DNA of 64,000 bases from Granulicella sp. GTDB taxonomy: Bacteria; Acidobacteriota; Terriglobia; Terriglobales; Acidobacteriaceae. Each line of letters begins with the position of its first letter. Position 1 is the stretch's first letter. Position numbers and translations under genes: made by a program. The stretch spans positions 23,985 to 87,984 of the forward strand of contig JANYLK010000180.1 in assembly GCA_025357875.1 (NCBI GenBank), read 5' to 3'. Of this stretch, positions 26,425 through 36,883 are shown piece after piece. Under the pieces are notes generated by a model. That model worked only from the letters and a program-made list of their open reading frames with translations. It was not told where the DNA came from and did not search any database.

Positions 26425-27774
26425 ATGCCTGAGACGATAATCCGTGCCGAACGTGTCGAGAAATATTACGCCCAGCCCAGCGCCAACCGCATCCAGGTCA
26501 TCGCCCCAACCGACCTATCTGTGTGCTCAGGCGAGATCCTTGCCCTCCTCGGCCCCTCAGGTTCCGGAAAATCGACCCTGCTGCGTATGCTGACAGGTCT
26601 TTCCGCGCCCTCGGCCGGTCAGGTTTACTGGCACGACAAGCCCATTGCCCTGGCGGACCCCAATGTTTCCATCGTCTTTCAAAGCTTTGCACTCTTCCCC
26701 TGGCTGACCGTCCTTGAAAATATCGAGGCGCCGCTACAGGCGCGGGGTATGAACGCAGCCGAGCAGCGCAAACGCGGCTTGAGCATCCTCGACACGGTCG
26801 GCCTCGACGGTTTCCAGACGGCCTACCCTAAGGAGCTCTCCGGCGGAATGCGCCAGCGCGTCGGATTCGCGCGCGCTCTGGTAGTCGAGCCTGAAGTCCT
26901 CTTCATGGACGAGCCCTTCTCAGCGCTCGATGTGCTAACGGCCGAGAACCTGCGCAGCGAACTGCTCGAGTTGTGGCAGAAGAAGACCATCCCTACCAAG
27001 GCAATCTTCCTCGTGACCCACAACATCGAGGAGGCGGTACTCCTCGCCGACCGAATCATCGTGTTGGGCCGTAATCCCGGAGTGATCCGCACCGACTTCA
27101 AAGTAACTCTGCCGCATCCTCGCGACCGCAAGAGCGAAGAGTTCACCCAACTCGTCGACTACATCTACAAGGTATTAACGCAGCCCGGCGAGCGCCCTCC
27201 CGCGCTGCCCGGAGTCTCCGTGAAGACGGCACCCGACGCCCGCATCGCCCACTACCAGGAGCTTCCACACGCCCGTCCCGGAGGTATCGCAGGATTGCTT
27301 GAATTGCTGATTGACCGGCACGGCAAAGATGACATCTACCGCTTGGCAAGTGACCTCGGATTTGAGATCGACGACCTCTTGCCCATCGTCGACGCGGCCC
27401 AGATCCTCGGCTTCCTCACTGTTACTGAGGGCGACGCCGAAGTAACGACCGCCGGCGCCGAATACGCAAACTCCGAGATTCTGCGCCAGAAGGAACTCTT
27501 CCGCAAGGCCGCCGTCGACAACGTCCTCTTACTCCGCCAGATCGTCCGCGCCATTGAGACAAAGACCGACCACACCGTCCCCGAGGAGTTCTTCCACGAC
27601 CTGCTCGACGAACAATTCACCGAAGAAGTGACCCTGCGCCAACTTGAGACCGCGATCAGTTGGGGCCGATATGCAGAACTCTTCGACTTCGACGCCGCAC
27701 GCCGCCGGTTCATCCAGCCGGAAAAGACCTCGCCCGACTCAGTCGACGATCCTGACGCGGAGATCGAAGAGTGA
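26425..27774 (+). CDS. ABC transporter ATP-binding protein with C-terminal AAA-associated domain (nitrate/sulfonate/taurine type)
   Basis: The ATPase of a nitrate/sulfonate/bicarbonate-type importer. Walker A GPSGSGKST, signature LSGGMRQRVGFARAL, Walker B VLFMDEPFSALD and LVTHNIEEAV lie in residues 1-260. A second region (about 285-430) reads GGIAGLLELLIDRHGKDDIYRLASDLGFEIDDLLPIVDAAQILGFL and matches the helical domain often fused to such ATPases (AAA_assoc_C type), thought to sense or regulate. The stop overlaps the permease start (GTGA), so the two are translationally coupled. No periplasmic binding protein is nearby; the substrate is unknown. Confidence 0.9.
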   Translation: MPETIIRAERVEKYYAQPSANRIQVIAPTDLSVCSGEILALLGPSGSGKSTLLRMLTGLSAPSAGQVYWHDKPIALADPNVSIVFQSFALFPWLTVLENIEAPLQARGMNAAEQRKRGLSILDTVGLDGFQTAYPKELSGGMRQRVGFARALVVEPEVLFMDEPFSALDVLTAENLRSELLELWQKKTIPTKAIFLVTHNIEEAVLLADRIIVLGRNPGVIRTDFKVTLPHPRDRKSEEFTQLVDYIYKVLTQPGERPPALPGVSVKTAPDARIAHYQELPHARPGGIAGLLELLIDRHGKDDIYRLASDLGFEIDDLLPIVDAAQILGFLTVTEGDAEVTTAGAEYANSEILRQKELFRKAAVDNVLLLRQIVRAIETKTDHTVPEEFFHDLLDEQFTEEVTLRQLETAISWGRYAELFDFDAARRRFIQPEKTSPDSVDDPDAEIEE

Positions 27775-29552
27775 ATCCGCTTCACACCAATTTCAGCTAC
27801 ACCCGCGGGCGAGAGACCTTAGCGCGCGCCCTGGTGCTGCGTCGTACCTGGCCGGTGGTGCTGGATCTCTGCGTCGCCGCGATCGGGCTCGCGATCTTCT
27901 ATGCAATTGTGCGCATCGCCATGCTGTGGGCCGGTCCGCCATCGGAGCAGATGGTTGTATCGCTCAGCCCGAGCGCTCTGCCCATGTATGCGTTCTATTC
28001 GCTGGTTCGCATCTTTCTGGCGTACGTACTCAGCATCGTCTTCGCCGTGAGCTATGGATATCTCGCGGCCTACAACACACGCGTAGAAGCGATCATGATC
28101 GCCGTGCTCGACATCCTGCAGTCGATTCCTGTTCTCAGCTTTCTGCCGCCAGTAATGCTCGCGATGATTGCGCTCTTCCCTACTCGCCACTTAGGTGTCG
28201 AACTGGGCGCGATCATCCTGCTCTTCACCGGCGCCGTATGGAACATGGCCTTCAGCTTTTACTCCTCCATCAAGAGCATCCCGCGCGAACTGTGTGAGGC
28301 AGCCGACGTCAACCGCTTCTCATGGCTCCAGCGCCTGGTCCAATTAGAGCTCCCTTACGCCGCCATCGGCCTGGTTTGGAATTCCATCATGTCGGTAGCC
28401 GGCGCCTGGTTCACCCTGATGGCGTGCGAGATGTTTCACTTCGGATCGAAAGACTTTCGCCTTCCCGGACTCGGCTCCTACCTGCAGACCGCAGCCGATG
28501 TGAAGGACGGTAAGGCAATCGCGTGCGGCCTGATCACGATGATTGCGATTATCGTCGCCATCGACCAGTTCATCTGGCGGCCTCTGATCGCGTGGAGCGA
28601 CAAGTTCAAGTTCGAGCAGGTAGAAAGCTCGCAGCACGTAACCTCTCCGCTGCTGCACCTCTTCACCCACTCCAATGTTCTTGCATCGATTGCGCGACAC
28701 ACCACCGAGCCGCTCAACGAAGCAATCTACATCAACCTCGCCAACCGCCGCCGCAAACAGGTCGCACAATTAGCCGCGCATCCCCCGACATCCCCCGGCA
28801 CCGGCTCCAGGGTGACCATGTGGATAGTGGCTGCCCTATTGGGCGCCGCCGTCCTCATCGCCGCGCAGCACGCGCTTGAGTTAGTCCGGCCAGTCACCGG
28901 CGCCCAGTATGTCGAGCTGCTCAAGGGTGCGGGCGCAACATTCCTCCGCGTCAATTTCTCGCTCCTCCTCGCAGCAGCGTGGACAATCCCTGTAGGCGTC
29001 GCAATTGGCTCACACCCGCCTCTCGCAAGACTTGCTCAACCCCTCGCGCAAATCGCAGCCTCCGTACCCGCGACCGCGCTCTTCCCCGTCGTCCTCCTCG
29101 TGCTGATCCGGCTCGGCGGCGGAATCGGCATCGGATCCATTGCCCTGATGCTCCTCGGCACCCAGTGGTACATCTTGTTCAACGTCATCGCCGGCGCGAT
29201 GGCAATTCCCACCGACCTCAAAGAAGTCGCAACTCTCTTCCGCTTCTCGAACGTAGAACGCTGGAGAAAATTGATCCTGCCCGGAATCTTTCCTTTTCTT
29301 GTAACCGGAATGGTTACAGCCTCCGGCGGCGCCTGGAATGCCAGCATCTTCGCCGAGTACTTCACCCTGAACGGCAAGACCCTCACGACCCTCGGCCTCG
29401 GCGAGCAGATCAACGCAGCCACCGCTGAAGGCCAATTTCCAATCATCCTGCTGGGCACGATCCTTATCTCGCTCATGGTGGTCACCACCAACCGCCTGCT
29501 GTGGCGCCGTCTCTACAGACTCGCCGAATCCCGCTACCGCCTCGAAGGCTGA
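27771..29552 (+). CDS. ABC transporter permease, two fused BPD-type domains
   Basis: A 593-residue inner-membrane permease made of two tandem binding-protein-dependent permease domains (about residues 80-290 and 365-585). Each has a coupling EAA-like loop: ELCEAADVNRFSWLQRLVQLELPYAAIGL in the first, DLKEVATLFRFSNVERWRKLILPGIFPFLVTG in the second. Fusion of both halves in one chain removes the need for a dimer. The start is a GTG overlapping the ATPase stop by 4 nt. With the upstream ATPase it forms a complete membrane core lacking only a substrate-binding protein. Confidence 0.9.
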   Translation: MNPLHTNFSYTRGRETLARALVLRRTWPVVLDLCVAAIGLAIFYAIVRIAMLWAGPPSEQMVVSLSPSALPMYAFYSLVRIFLAYVLSIVFAVSYGYLAAYNTRVEAIMIAVLDILQSIPVLSFLPPVMLAMIALFPTRHLGVELGAIILLFTGAVWNMAFSFYSSIKSIPRELCEAADVNRFSWLQRLVQLELPYAAIGLVWNSIMSVAGAWFTLMACEMFHFGSKDFRLPGLGSYLQTAADVKDGKAIACGLITMIAIIVAIDQFIWRPLIAWSDKFKFEQVESSQHVTSPLLHLFTHSNVLASIARHTTEPLNEAIYINLANRRRKQVAQLAAHPPTSPGTGSRVTMWIVAALLGAAVLIAAQHALELVRPVTGAQYVELLKGAGATFLRVNFSLLLAAAWTIPVGVAIGSHPPLARLAQPLAQIAASVPATALFPVVLLVLIRLGGGIGIGSIALMLLGTQWYILFNVIAGAMAIPTDLKEVATLFRFSNVERWRKLILPGIFPFLVTGMVTASGGAWNASIFAEYFTLNGKTLTTLGLGEQINAATAEGQFPIILLGTILISLMVVTTNRLLWRRLYRLAESRYRLEG

Positions 29553-29656
29553 CTCCGAAGACTCACTGTGCAGACCGACGCACCCAGACCGTTCCTGTAT
29601 CCTTCTGGGAGCGATGCGGCGGACGATTCCGAGCCTATGTGTCCCAAGGAACTTTT

Positions 29657-30397
29657 TTGCGGAAAGCCGCACTCGTTTCAATCTTTGCCGGCCTGGTATC
29701 TCTGCCATATCTTGGTGGCGCCGTCATGGGCCAGGAATCCACCAGTGTTTCCGGTATCCAAAGCTTCGGTTTCTCATCCTCCTACAGCCCTGACTCCAGC
29801 CACATCCTGATCGGCGAGTCCGAGCATCGACGCATCTGGACGCTCGGTGCCGAATACACGCACCGCCTACACCAGCAGTCGCTCTTCCGCCTCGACTACG
29901 AAGGTTCGTTGATTCCCATCTACGAGGAGACCGATCCAACCGTAGTTGGCACCAAGTTCACCCTCGCCGGCCAGGATTTCTTTACGCGGCTTGCTCCCGT
30001 GCGCGTCGTCTCCGTAGCTCACGGTCCGGTCGGCAGCGCTGCAACCGGGCTTACTGCCAGCGTGCCTATCTACGCGCTCTCGGGACGGCAGAATACTTAC
30101 GCCGCAGCCTTCTCCCCCCTAGGAGTAAGGATGAGCGCTCTCCCGCGTTGGCGCCTCCAGCCAAGTTTCGCCGTCGACTTGGGCGCCGTTTTCTCCGCGC
30201 GAGATATCCCGGTCGATCATGCCGCCCAGTTCAATTACATAATCGCGATGGGTCCCGGTCTCCAGTTCTTCGGCGATAACCATCTCTCCTGGCGCCTCGA
30301 GTACCTCTATCGCCACGTGTCGAACGCCGGCCGCGGAGCGCAGAATCCCGGCGTCGATCAGGGCGTCGTCCGCGTCACCGTCAGCCGCCACCGCTAG
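29657..30397 (+). CDS. Outer-membrane lipid A 3-O-deacylase-like protein (PagL/acyloxyacyl hydrolase family)
   Basis: About 246 residues: signal peptide RKAALVSIFAGLVSLPYLGGAVMGQ, then a beta-barrel-like region with alternating strands. The C-terminal catalytic motif is YRHVSNAGRGAQNPGVDQG, matching the family's H-x-S-N-A-G pattern that carries the catalytic His and Ser. PagL removes the 3-O-acyl chain of lipid A. The ORF track starts inside the permease gene. The TTG at 29657, preceded by AAGGA at 29646-29650, places the signal peptide correctly and is preferred; a GTG at 29639 is an alternative. Convergence with hopanoid and Mla genes on an envelope-lipid theme is suggestive only. Confidence 0.75.
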   Translation: MRKAALVSIFAGLVSLPYLGGAVMGQESTSVSGIQSFGFSSSYSPDSSHILIGESEHRRIWTLGAEYTHRLHQQSLFRLDYEGSLIPIYEETDPTVVGTKFTLAGQDFFTRLAPVRVVSVAHGPVGSAATGLTASVPIYALSGRQNTYAAAFSPLGVRMSALPRWRLQPSFAVDLGAVFSARDIPVDHAAQFNYIIAMGPGLQFFGDNHLSWRLEYLYRHVSNAGRGAQNPGVDQGVVRVTVSRHR

Positions 30398-30418
30398 CCG
30401 GAATGCTAATCTAACCTC

Positions 30419-31114
30419 ATGAAGTTCGGCGTTCTGGTGTTCCCCGGATCCAACTGCGACCACGATACGCACCACGCCCTCGGCGGCGTGCTGGGCCAGC
30501 CCGTAACCTATCTCTGGCACCAGTCGCACGACCTCGAGGGCTGCGACGCTATCCTTGTTCCCGGCGGTTTTGCCTACGGAGACTACCTGCGTACCGGAGC
30601 CATCGCGCGCTTCGCTCCAATCATGCAGAGCGTCCGGCGATTCGCAGGCACGGGCGGCCTGGTCATGGGAATCTGCAACGGTTTCCAGATCCTATGCGAA
30701 GCCGCACTGCTTCCCGGCGCGCTGATGCGCAACGCAGGCCAGCGCTATATCTGCCGCCAACTTCATCTCCGCGTCGAGACTCCAAACTCCCCATTCACCG
30801 ACGGACTAACCCAGGGGCAGGTCCTCCGCATGCCCATTGGACACATGGAGGGCAACTACTTCTGCGACGCCCCCACGCTCGACACGCTCAAGCGCGACGA
30901 CCGCATCGCCTTGCGCTACGCCACCGCACTGGGTGAGATCACGGGCGAGGCAAACCCAAATGGCTCGCTGGAAAATATCGCCGGAATTCTCAGCGAAGGC
31001 CGCAACGTCCTCGGCATGATGCCTCACCCGGATCGCTCCAGCGAGGCCCTGCTTGGCTCGACCGACGGGCTTTTGCTCTTTCAGTCCTTGGCTCGCAGTC
31101 TCGCGGCAGCGTAG
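30419..31114 (+). CDS. purQ: Phosphoribosylformylglycinamidine synthase, glutaminase subunit
   Basis: PurQ supplies ammonia from glutamine to PurL in purine synthesis (FGAR to FGAM). The 231-residue protein is a class I glutamine amidotransferase: [23 protein letters not shown], the nucleophile cysteine in [19 protein letters not shown] (near residue 86), and the His/Glu pair near the C-terminus in [27 protein letters not shown] is the typical N-terminus. It lies 21 bp after the PagL-like gene. purL and purS are not in the window. Confidence 0.96.
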   Translation: MKFGVLVFPGSNCDHDTHHALGGVLGQPVTYLWHQSHDLEGCDAILVPGGFAYGDYLRTGAIARFAPIMQSVRRFAGTGGLVMGICNGFQILCEAALLPGALMRNAGQRYICRQLHLRVETPNSPFTDGLTQGQVLRMPIGHMEGNYFCDAPTLDTLKRDDRIALRYATALGEITGEANPNGSLENIAGILSEGRNVLGMMPHPDRSSEALLGSTDGLLLFQSLARSLAAA

Positions 31115-31218
31115 CTCCTGCTAGCTCGATACACCTCACGCTCTAACCGCATCGCATGACATAGCCGCGGCCACGATTCCGGTGCTGTCCTCGAGGCGGA
31201 GTTACTCTGACGGGTGCA

Positions 31219-32022
31219 ATGGTAGACATACATCATCATCTTCTTCCCGGACTGGACGACGGCTCCGACAGCATCGAAACCTCGGTCGCGATGGCCAGGC
31301 AAGCCGCCGCCGATGGCATCACCCACATCGTTTGCACTCCTCATGCGAACGGTCAGTACACCTACGATCCAGCCGTCAACGCCGCTAAGACCGACGAACT
31401 CCGCACGCGTCTAGCCAGCGAGGGTATCCCACTCACACTAGGCAGCGGCTGCGACTTTCATCTTTCCTTCGATAACGTGAACGATGCCAAAAAGGATGCC
31501 GCGCGATTCAGCATCAACGGGCTCGGCTACCTCCTGGTCGAGGTACCGGACTACGGTCTTCCCCCCGGGCTAACCGAAACTTTTTACGAACTCCAACTCG
31601 CGGGACTGACTCCGATCCTCACCCATCCCGAACGCAATCCAACATTGCAGAAAGAGCCCGCCCGCCTGATGGAATGGCTGCGTGGTGGCGTGCTCATTCA
31701 AGTGACTGCGGATTCGCTGACCGGGCACAAGGGCAAACACGCGCAGCGCATGGCCCAAGACCTGCTGGAGAAACGCTGGGTCCACTTTCTCGCTACCGAC
31801 GCACACAACACCACTTCCCGTCCCCCGCGTATGCGCGACGCCCACGATCTGGTCGCGACTAAGTACAGCGCAAGCTACGCCCACGCTCTCTGCCTCACGA
31901 ATCCGCTAGCCGTCTTTCTAGGCAAGCAGTTCGAAGTGGAGGATGAACCCCGCACCCTCTTTGAAGACGTGAAGGAACCCAACTGGTGGCAGCGAGTCGC
32001 CGCCGTCTTGAACCGCCGCTAG
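31219..32022 (+). CDS. CpsB/YwqE-type tyrosine-protein phosphatase (PHP family)
   Basis: A 267-residue manganese-dependent PHP-fold phosphatase. Metal ligands are visible in MVDIHHHLLPGLDDGSDS at the start, HIVCTPHAN, ILTHPERNPTLQ and LATDAHNTTSRPP. These match CpsB/YwqE enzymes that dephosphorylate BY-family tyrosine kinases controlling capsule and exopolysaccharide synthesis. Neither the kinase nor polysaccharide genes are adjacent, so the target is elsewhere. The ATG at 31219 lies directly before the first metal motif, as in relatives. Confidence 0.9.
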   Translation: MVDIHHHLLPGLDDGSDSIETSVAMARQAAADGITHIVCTPHANGQYTYDPAVNAAKTDELRTRLASEGIPLTLGSGCDFHLSFDNVNDAKKDAARFSINGLGYLLVEVPDYGLPPGLTETFYELQLAGLTPILTHPERNPTLQKEPARLMEWLRGGVLIQVTADSLTGHKGKHAQRMAQDLLEKRWVHFLATDAHNTTSRPPRMRDAHDLVATKYSASYAHALCLTNPLAVFLGKQFEVEDEPRTLFEDVKEPNWWQRVAAVLNRR

Positions 32023-32120
32023 CATGAATTAGTTAGCACGTAAATAAAGTGTCATCCGGAGCGGAATTCGGCGCGCACTTGTGTTTAACGCAGTCAAAGG
32101 GCCTGCGCTTTTTGGCCACG

Positions 32121-32882
32121 TTACAACCCCAGTCCACCGTCCACCGCCATCAATTGCCCCGTGATGAAATGCGGCCCGGTAGCAAAGAACATCACCGCCT
32201 CCGCCACATCCTCCGCCTTCCCATTCCTCCGCATCGGAGTCTTCTCCGCGAACTGCACGTACGCCTCGCCAACCTCACCCTGCACGATCATTCCCGGCGC
32301 AACACAGTTCACGCTGATCTCCGGCGCCCAAGCCTTCGCCATCGTCTGCGACAACATGTGCAGCGCCGCCTTGGACGTGCAGTAGTGCGCATGCGTCGCC
32401 CACGGATGAATACCCCCCAACGACCCAATGTTAATGATCCGCCCCCCCGCCTCGCGTAGCTGCGGATAAGCCGCCTGAGCCACAAGAAAGGGGGCGCGCG
32501 TGTTTGTCGCGAACATCTGGTCCCACTGCTCTACAGAGATGCTCTCCAGCGCAGCCGGCTCAAATAAGCCTGCGTTATTAACGAGAACGTCCAACCGTCC
32601 GAATTCCAAGACTATCGCCGCGACCATCTCGCGGATGCTCTCCGGATCGCCAAGGTCGGTTCGCACCGCAAACGCATCGACATCAAGCCGGGCAAGTTCG
32701 CGTACAGTGTCTTCCGCCTCAACCTGCGAACCTTTGTAAGTGATCGCAACATTCGCACCACCGGCCGCAAGCCGCAGCGCAATCGCCCGGCCAATCCTCT
32801 TCGCCCCGCCGGTCACCAGCGCAGTCTTATCGGCAAGCGGGCGCGGCGCCCTTCGTTCTCCTCTAGTGTGGGACTTCGGCAT
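32121..32882 (-). CDS. Short-chain dehydrogenase/reductase (FabG-like)
   Basis: A 253-residue classical SDR: nucleotide motif VTGGAKRIGRAIALRL, NNAG in VLVNNAGLFEPAAL, catalytic Ser in IINIGSLGG, and Tyr-x3-Lys in HYCTSKAALHML. It ends FITGQLMAVDGGLGL. The sequence most resembles 3-oxoacyl-ACP reductase or pteridine-reductase-like SDRs; the substrate cannot be fixed. The ORF track extends 30 codons upstream into an Arg-rich stretch that is antisense-like and overlaps the neighbouring gene's end. The ATG at 32882 (MPKSHTRGERR) is preferred and leaves a 10-bp gap. Confidence 0.88.
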   Translation of the reverse strand: MPKSHTRGERRAPRPLADKTALVTGGAKRIGRAIALRLAAGGANVAITYKGSQVEAEDTVRELARLDVDAFAVRTDLGDPESIREMVAAIVLEFGRLDVLVNNAGLFEPAALESISVEQWDQMFATNTRAPFLVAQAAYPQLREAGGRIINIGSLGGIHPWATHAHYCTSKAALHMLSQTMAKAWAPEISVNCVAPGMIVQGEVGEAYVQFAEKTPMRRNGKAEDVAEAVMFFATGPHFITGQLMAVDGGLGL

Positions 32883-32892
32883 CACGAACCGG

Positions 32893-33453
32893 CTACAACT
32901 TCGGCTTGCTGCCGGAGCTGGACGACGGCGTAACCGCAGCCGCCTTCTTCGGTCGGATCGGCTCCTGCACACCCGGACTCATCTGCGCAGCCTTGCCCTG
33001 GTTGTCCACGTAGGTCGAAATCTGCTCTCGCGGCCGAATCATCGGGATGACGATTGACCGGTTCGCCTCCTTGACGATGTAGTCCTCGGCGTAGGTAGCA
33101 AACCCGTCCGCAAGTACCTGGATGCGTACTGAGCTGCCGGTCGGGATCACGTCGATCGATACTTTGCCATCCTGATGCGTCTTGACTTCCAGATTGCCCT
33201 CATCCACCCCGTCCTTCACCGGATGGAAGATTACGTGGGCGCCATCAATCGGCTTCTTATTAAAACCCTTGAGCACAGTCACCTCAATGTGCGACGTCTC
33301 AGGCGGCGACTTATACTTGCGGCCGTGCTGCTCGGCCTTCGGGTTGTCTTCGTCCTGCGCGAATACATGCCTCGGCGCAACGGACGCGATTGTGAGCAGC
33401 GATACAGCGATACCAAGGAAGAAAGCGACACGAGAGTATTTACGAAACACCAT
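32893..33453 (-). CDS. Secreted carboxypeptidase-regulatory-like domain protein
   Basis: A 186-residue exported protein: signal peptide FFLGIAVSLLTIASVAPRHVFAQD, then a beta-sandwich (about 55-140) reading IEVTVLKGFNKKPIDGAHVIFHPVKDGV...EVKTHQDGKVSIDVIPTGSSVRIQVLADGFATYAEDY. This is the pattern of carboxypeptidase-D regulatory (transthyretin-like) domains common in Acidobacteria. The tail is Pro/Lys/Ser-rich. It precedes the SDR by 10 bp on the same strand and may share its transcript. Role unknown. Confidence 0.75.
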   Translation of the reverse strand: MVFRKYSRVAFFLGIAVSLLTIASVAPRHVFAQDEDNPKAEQHGRKYKSPPETSHIEVTVLKGFNKKPIDGAHVIFHPVKDGVDEGNLEVKTHQDGKVSIDVIPTGSSVRIQVLADGFATYAEDYIVKEANRSIVIPMIRPREQISTYVDNQGKAAQMSPGVQEPIRPKKAAAVTPSSSSGSKPKL

Positions 33454-33516
33454 TTCGTAATTTTACGCCAGTCCTGCTTCATAGCAGTGGACTTCAGCTT
33501 TAATCCAGTGGCCTGG

Positions 33517-33608
33517 AGTAGCAGCGGGCTTTAGCCGCAGTTAGTAGCGGCCCTCAGCCGCAGTTAGCAGCGAGCTTCAGCCGCAATTAGCCGCGGGCTT
33601 CAGAGCCT
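33517..33608. repeat. Tandem 23-bp repeat, four units (GTTAGCAGCGGGCTTCAGCCGCA)
   Basis: Four consecutive 23-bp units lie at 33517-33539, 33540-33562, 33563-33585 and 33586-33608, each of the form TTAGcaGCGGGCTTCAGCCGCA with a few substitutions. A more decayed unit may precede them at 33481. GGCTNNAGCC inside each unit is self-complementary, so single-stranded copies could fold. It lies in the gap between the secreted protein gene and groES. Confidence 0.8.
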
Positions 33609-33642
33609 GCTGAAGAGGCGCAGAAAGTCTCGTTCCTGAGAT

Positions 33643-33666
33643 ATGCCGGGACCTTAGACCCGGCAT
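33643..33666. repeat. Inverted repeat ATGCCGGG / CCCGGCAT
   Basis: Perfect 8-nt arms (33643-33650 and 33659-33666) around ACCTTAGA. No T-run follows in either direction, so it is recorded as a hairpin without assigned function. The remaining 33667-33930 holds no supported gene. Confidence 0.5.
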
Positions 33667-33930
33667 CACCAGCTCAGAATTAGCCGTCCGTTTAGCCACT
33701 GGAATATGCCTTCTGCGCGCCAAAGATCGGAGTCTTCCTTTCCAGCCCCTCTTTGCCCTCGGCCGTGTATTCGCGTACCGAGCCGGAGCGCGCTTGATTC
33801 CCCGCCCCTGCACCAAGCCGTTTGACACGGACTTGTAGTGCAAGATGAGCCTAACCCCCTCCGTTGCAACGGGATAGTTTAGCGTCGGCGGGACTTGAGC
33901 GCCTTTCACTCATATTTCACACTCGAAGGG

Positions 33931-33960
33931 TTGACAGGTCGCCTCATCATGTCCTATTGT
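33931..33960 (+). promoter_or_regulatory. Sigma-70-type promoter of groES-groEL
   Basis: TTGACA at 33931-33936 and TATTGT at 33955-33960, separated by 18 bp. The -10 hexamer adjoins the CIRCE operator, so repressor binding would block the start site. The predicted leader before groES is about 135 nt. Confidence 0.75.
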
Positions 33961-33986
33961 TAGCAATCGAAGGACTCGAGTGCTAA
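33960..33986. promoter_or_regulatory. CIRCE operator (HrcA binding site)
   Basis: TTAGCAATC-N9-GAGTGCTAA, matching the CIRCE consensus TTAGCACTC-N9-GAGTGCTAA at all but one position. It lies between the groES promoter and the coding sequence, where HrcA represses chaperonin genes in many bacteria. hrcA is not in the window. Confidence 0.9.
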
Positions 33987-34103
33987 CGCACCTCTGAGAC
34001 CTGATTCCCACGGTGCAAAGATTGCCCGGCGACGTGCCGAGGCACCCGTAGCCCGTACCCAAAACTGCAGCCAACATTTCTTTCAACGAAGGAGACACAC
34101 GCA

Positions 34104-34403
34104 ATGGCAACAACAAAGTTTACCCCCCTGCACGACCGGATTCTTGTCCGTCGTCTGGAAGAGGGCGAGAGCGTCCGTGGCGGCATCATCATCCCCGATT
34201 CAGCCAAAGAAAAGCCCCAGCAGGGCGAAGTCATCGCGGTTGGCAAGGGCAAATCCAACGACGAGGGCAAAGTATTCCCGCTCGACGTCAAGGCTGGCGA
34301 CACCATCCTGTTCGGCAAGTACTCAGGTACCGAGATCAAGCTGGACGCTGAAGAGTTCCTCATCATGCGCGAAGAAGAAGTCCTCGGCATAGTCAAGAAG
34401 TAG
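34104..34403 (+). CDS. groS: Co-chaperonin GroES
   Basis: The 99-residue GroES subunit forms the seven-membered lid of the GroEL folding chamber. Typical stretches are [14 protein letters not shown] at the start, the mobile loop [24 protein letters not shown], and [33 protein letters not shown] at the end. A GAAGGAGA ribosome-binding site precedes the ATG. It lies behind a CIRCE-controlled promoter and 111 bp before groEL. Confidence 0.97.
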   Translation: MATTKFTPLHDRILVRRLEEGESVRGGIIIPDSAKEKPQQGEVIAVGKGKSNDEGKVFPLDVKAGDTILFGKYSGTEIKLDAEEFLIMREEEVLGIVKK

Positions 34404-34493
34404 GCACTTCGTGCCGTTCTCGACCGCTTAGCGGTGAAGACAACGACCACGAATACTTCGGTTCTGCAACAACAAAATTTTCGATCGGCGTAA

Positions 34494-36185
<1,692 letters not shown>

Positions 36186-36215
36186 GCCTCCCTGCTCTAC
36201 AAAACGCAATCAAAC

Positions 36216-36252
36216 AAGCCCCGAAGCGAATCACTTGCTTCGGGGCTTTCCT
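36216..36252 (+). terminator. Intrinsic terminator of groESL
   Basis: AAGCCCCGAAGC (36216-36227) pairs perfectly with GCTTCGGGGCTT (36237-36248) across a 9-nt loop, followed by TCCTT. It lies 30 bp after the groEL stop codon. Confidence 0.85.
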
Positions 36253-36386
36253 TATGCAACCAATCTTTCCCGAAAAACCTTTGCTCAGTACGCAAGCTAG
36301 TACGTATACTTGCGCGGTTCCTGCTCACAGCGTTCCAACGCACCTAAACACATATTTTCACCATAATGAATTGACAAGGAGATCGT

Positions 36387-36863
36387 ATGGGAAAAATCAA
36401 CATAGGCCGTGTTTTGCTCGGAGGCATCGTTGCCGGGCTTGTTGCCGATGTCCTGGGTTATCTGGTCGACGGCCTGTTGCTTGCGCCCCGCTGGGGTGAC
36501 GAGCTGATGGCTCTTGGGCGCGAAGACTTTATTCCGGCCCAATTGATCTGGTTCAACGTGCTAGGACTCATCGGAGGCATCGCAGTTATCTGGATCTACG
36601 CTGCCATCCGACCACGGTTCGGCGCCGGCCCGATGACTGCAGTCTTCGCTGGCCTGGTCGTTTGGGTTGTGGGATCGCTTATCCCGAATGTCAGCTTCAT
36701 GCTGGTAGTCGGCCTTTTTTCTCACCGCCTGGCCGCGTACACAACAGCTGGCGCATTGGTCGAGATTGTAGCTGGCGCGCTCGCAGGCGCCACTCTCTAC
36801 AAGGAACCCGTTCGGCAGTCGGTTCCATCCGATCAAGTCCGGACCACGCCGCGCACACATTGA
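36387..36863 (+). CDS. Four-helix integral membrane protein, function unknown
   Basis: A 158-residue protein with four predicted transmembrane helices: VLLGGIVAGLVADVLGYLVDGLLL, LIWFNVLGLIGGIAVIWIYAAI, MTAVFAGLVVWVVGSLIPNVSFMLVVGLF and TTAGALVEIVAGALAGATLY. Short loops and a hydrophilic C-terminal tail follow. An AAGGAGAT ribosome-binding site precedes the ATG by 4 nt. No named family is recognised. A short palindromic stretch around 36298-36312 (TAGTACGTATAC) lies upstream. Confidence 0.75.
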   Translation: MGKINIGRVLLGGIVAGLVADVLGYLVDGLLLAPRWGDELMALGREDFIPAQLIWFNVLGLIGGIAVIWIYAAIRPRFGAGPMTAVFAGLVVWVVGSLIPNVSFMLVVGLFSHRLAAYTTAGALVEIVAGALAGATLYKEPVRQSVPSDQVRTTPRTH

Positions 36864-36883
36864 TTCGTGTGACCAGCACGCCC

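Noticed and set aside
33517-33608. Possible CRISPR array
   Set aside because: The 23-bp units are directly contiguous without unique spacers and no cas genes are present.
33577-33909. 110-codon minus-strand ORF in the groES upstream region
   Set aside because: It is built partly from the 23-bp repeat and the hairpin, with no conserved motif.
36370-36375. TTGACA before the membrane protein gene as -35 box
   Set aside because: It is only about 17 nt from the start codon and overlaps the ribosome-binding region, leaving no room for a -10.
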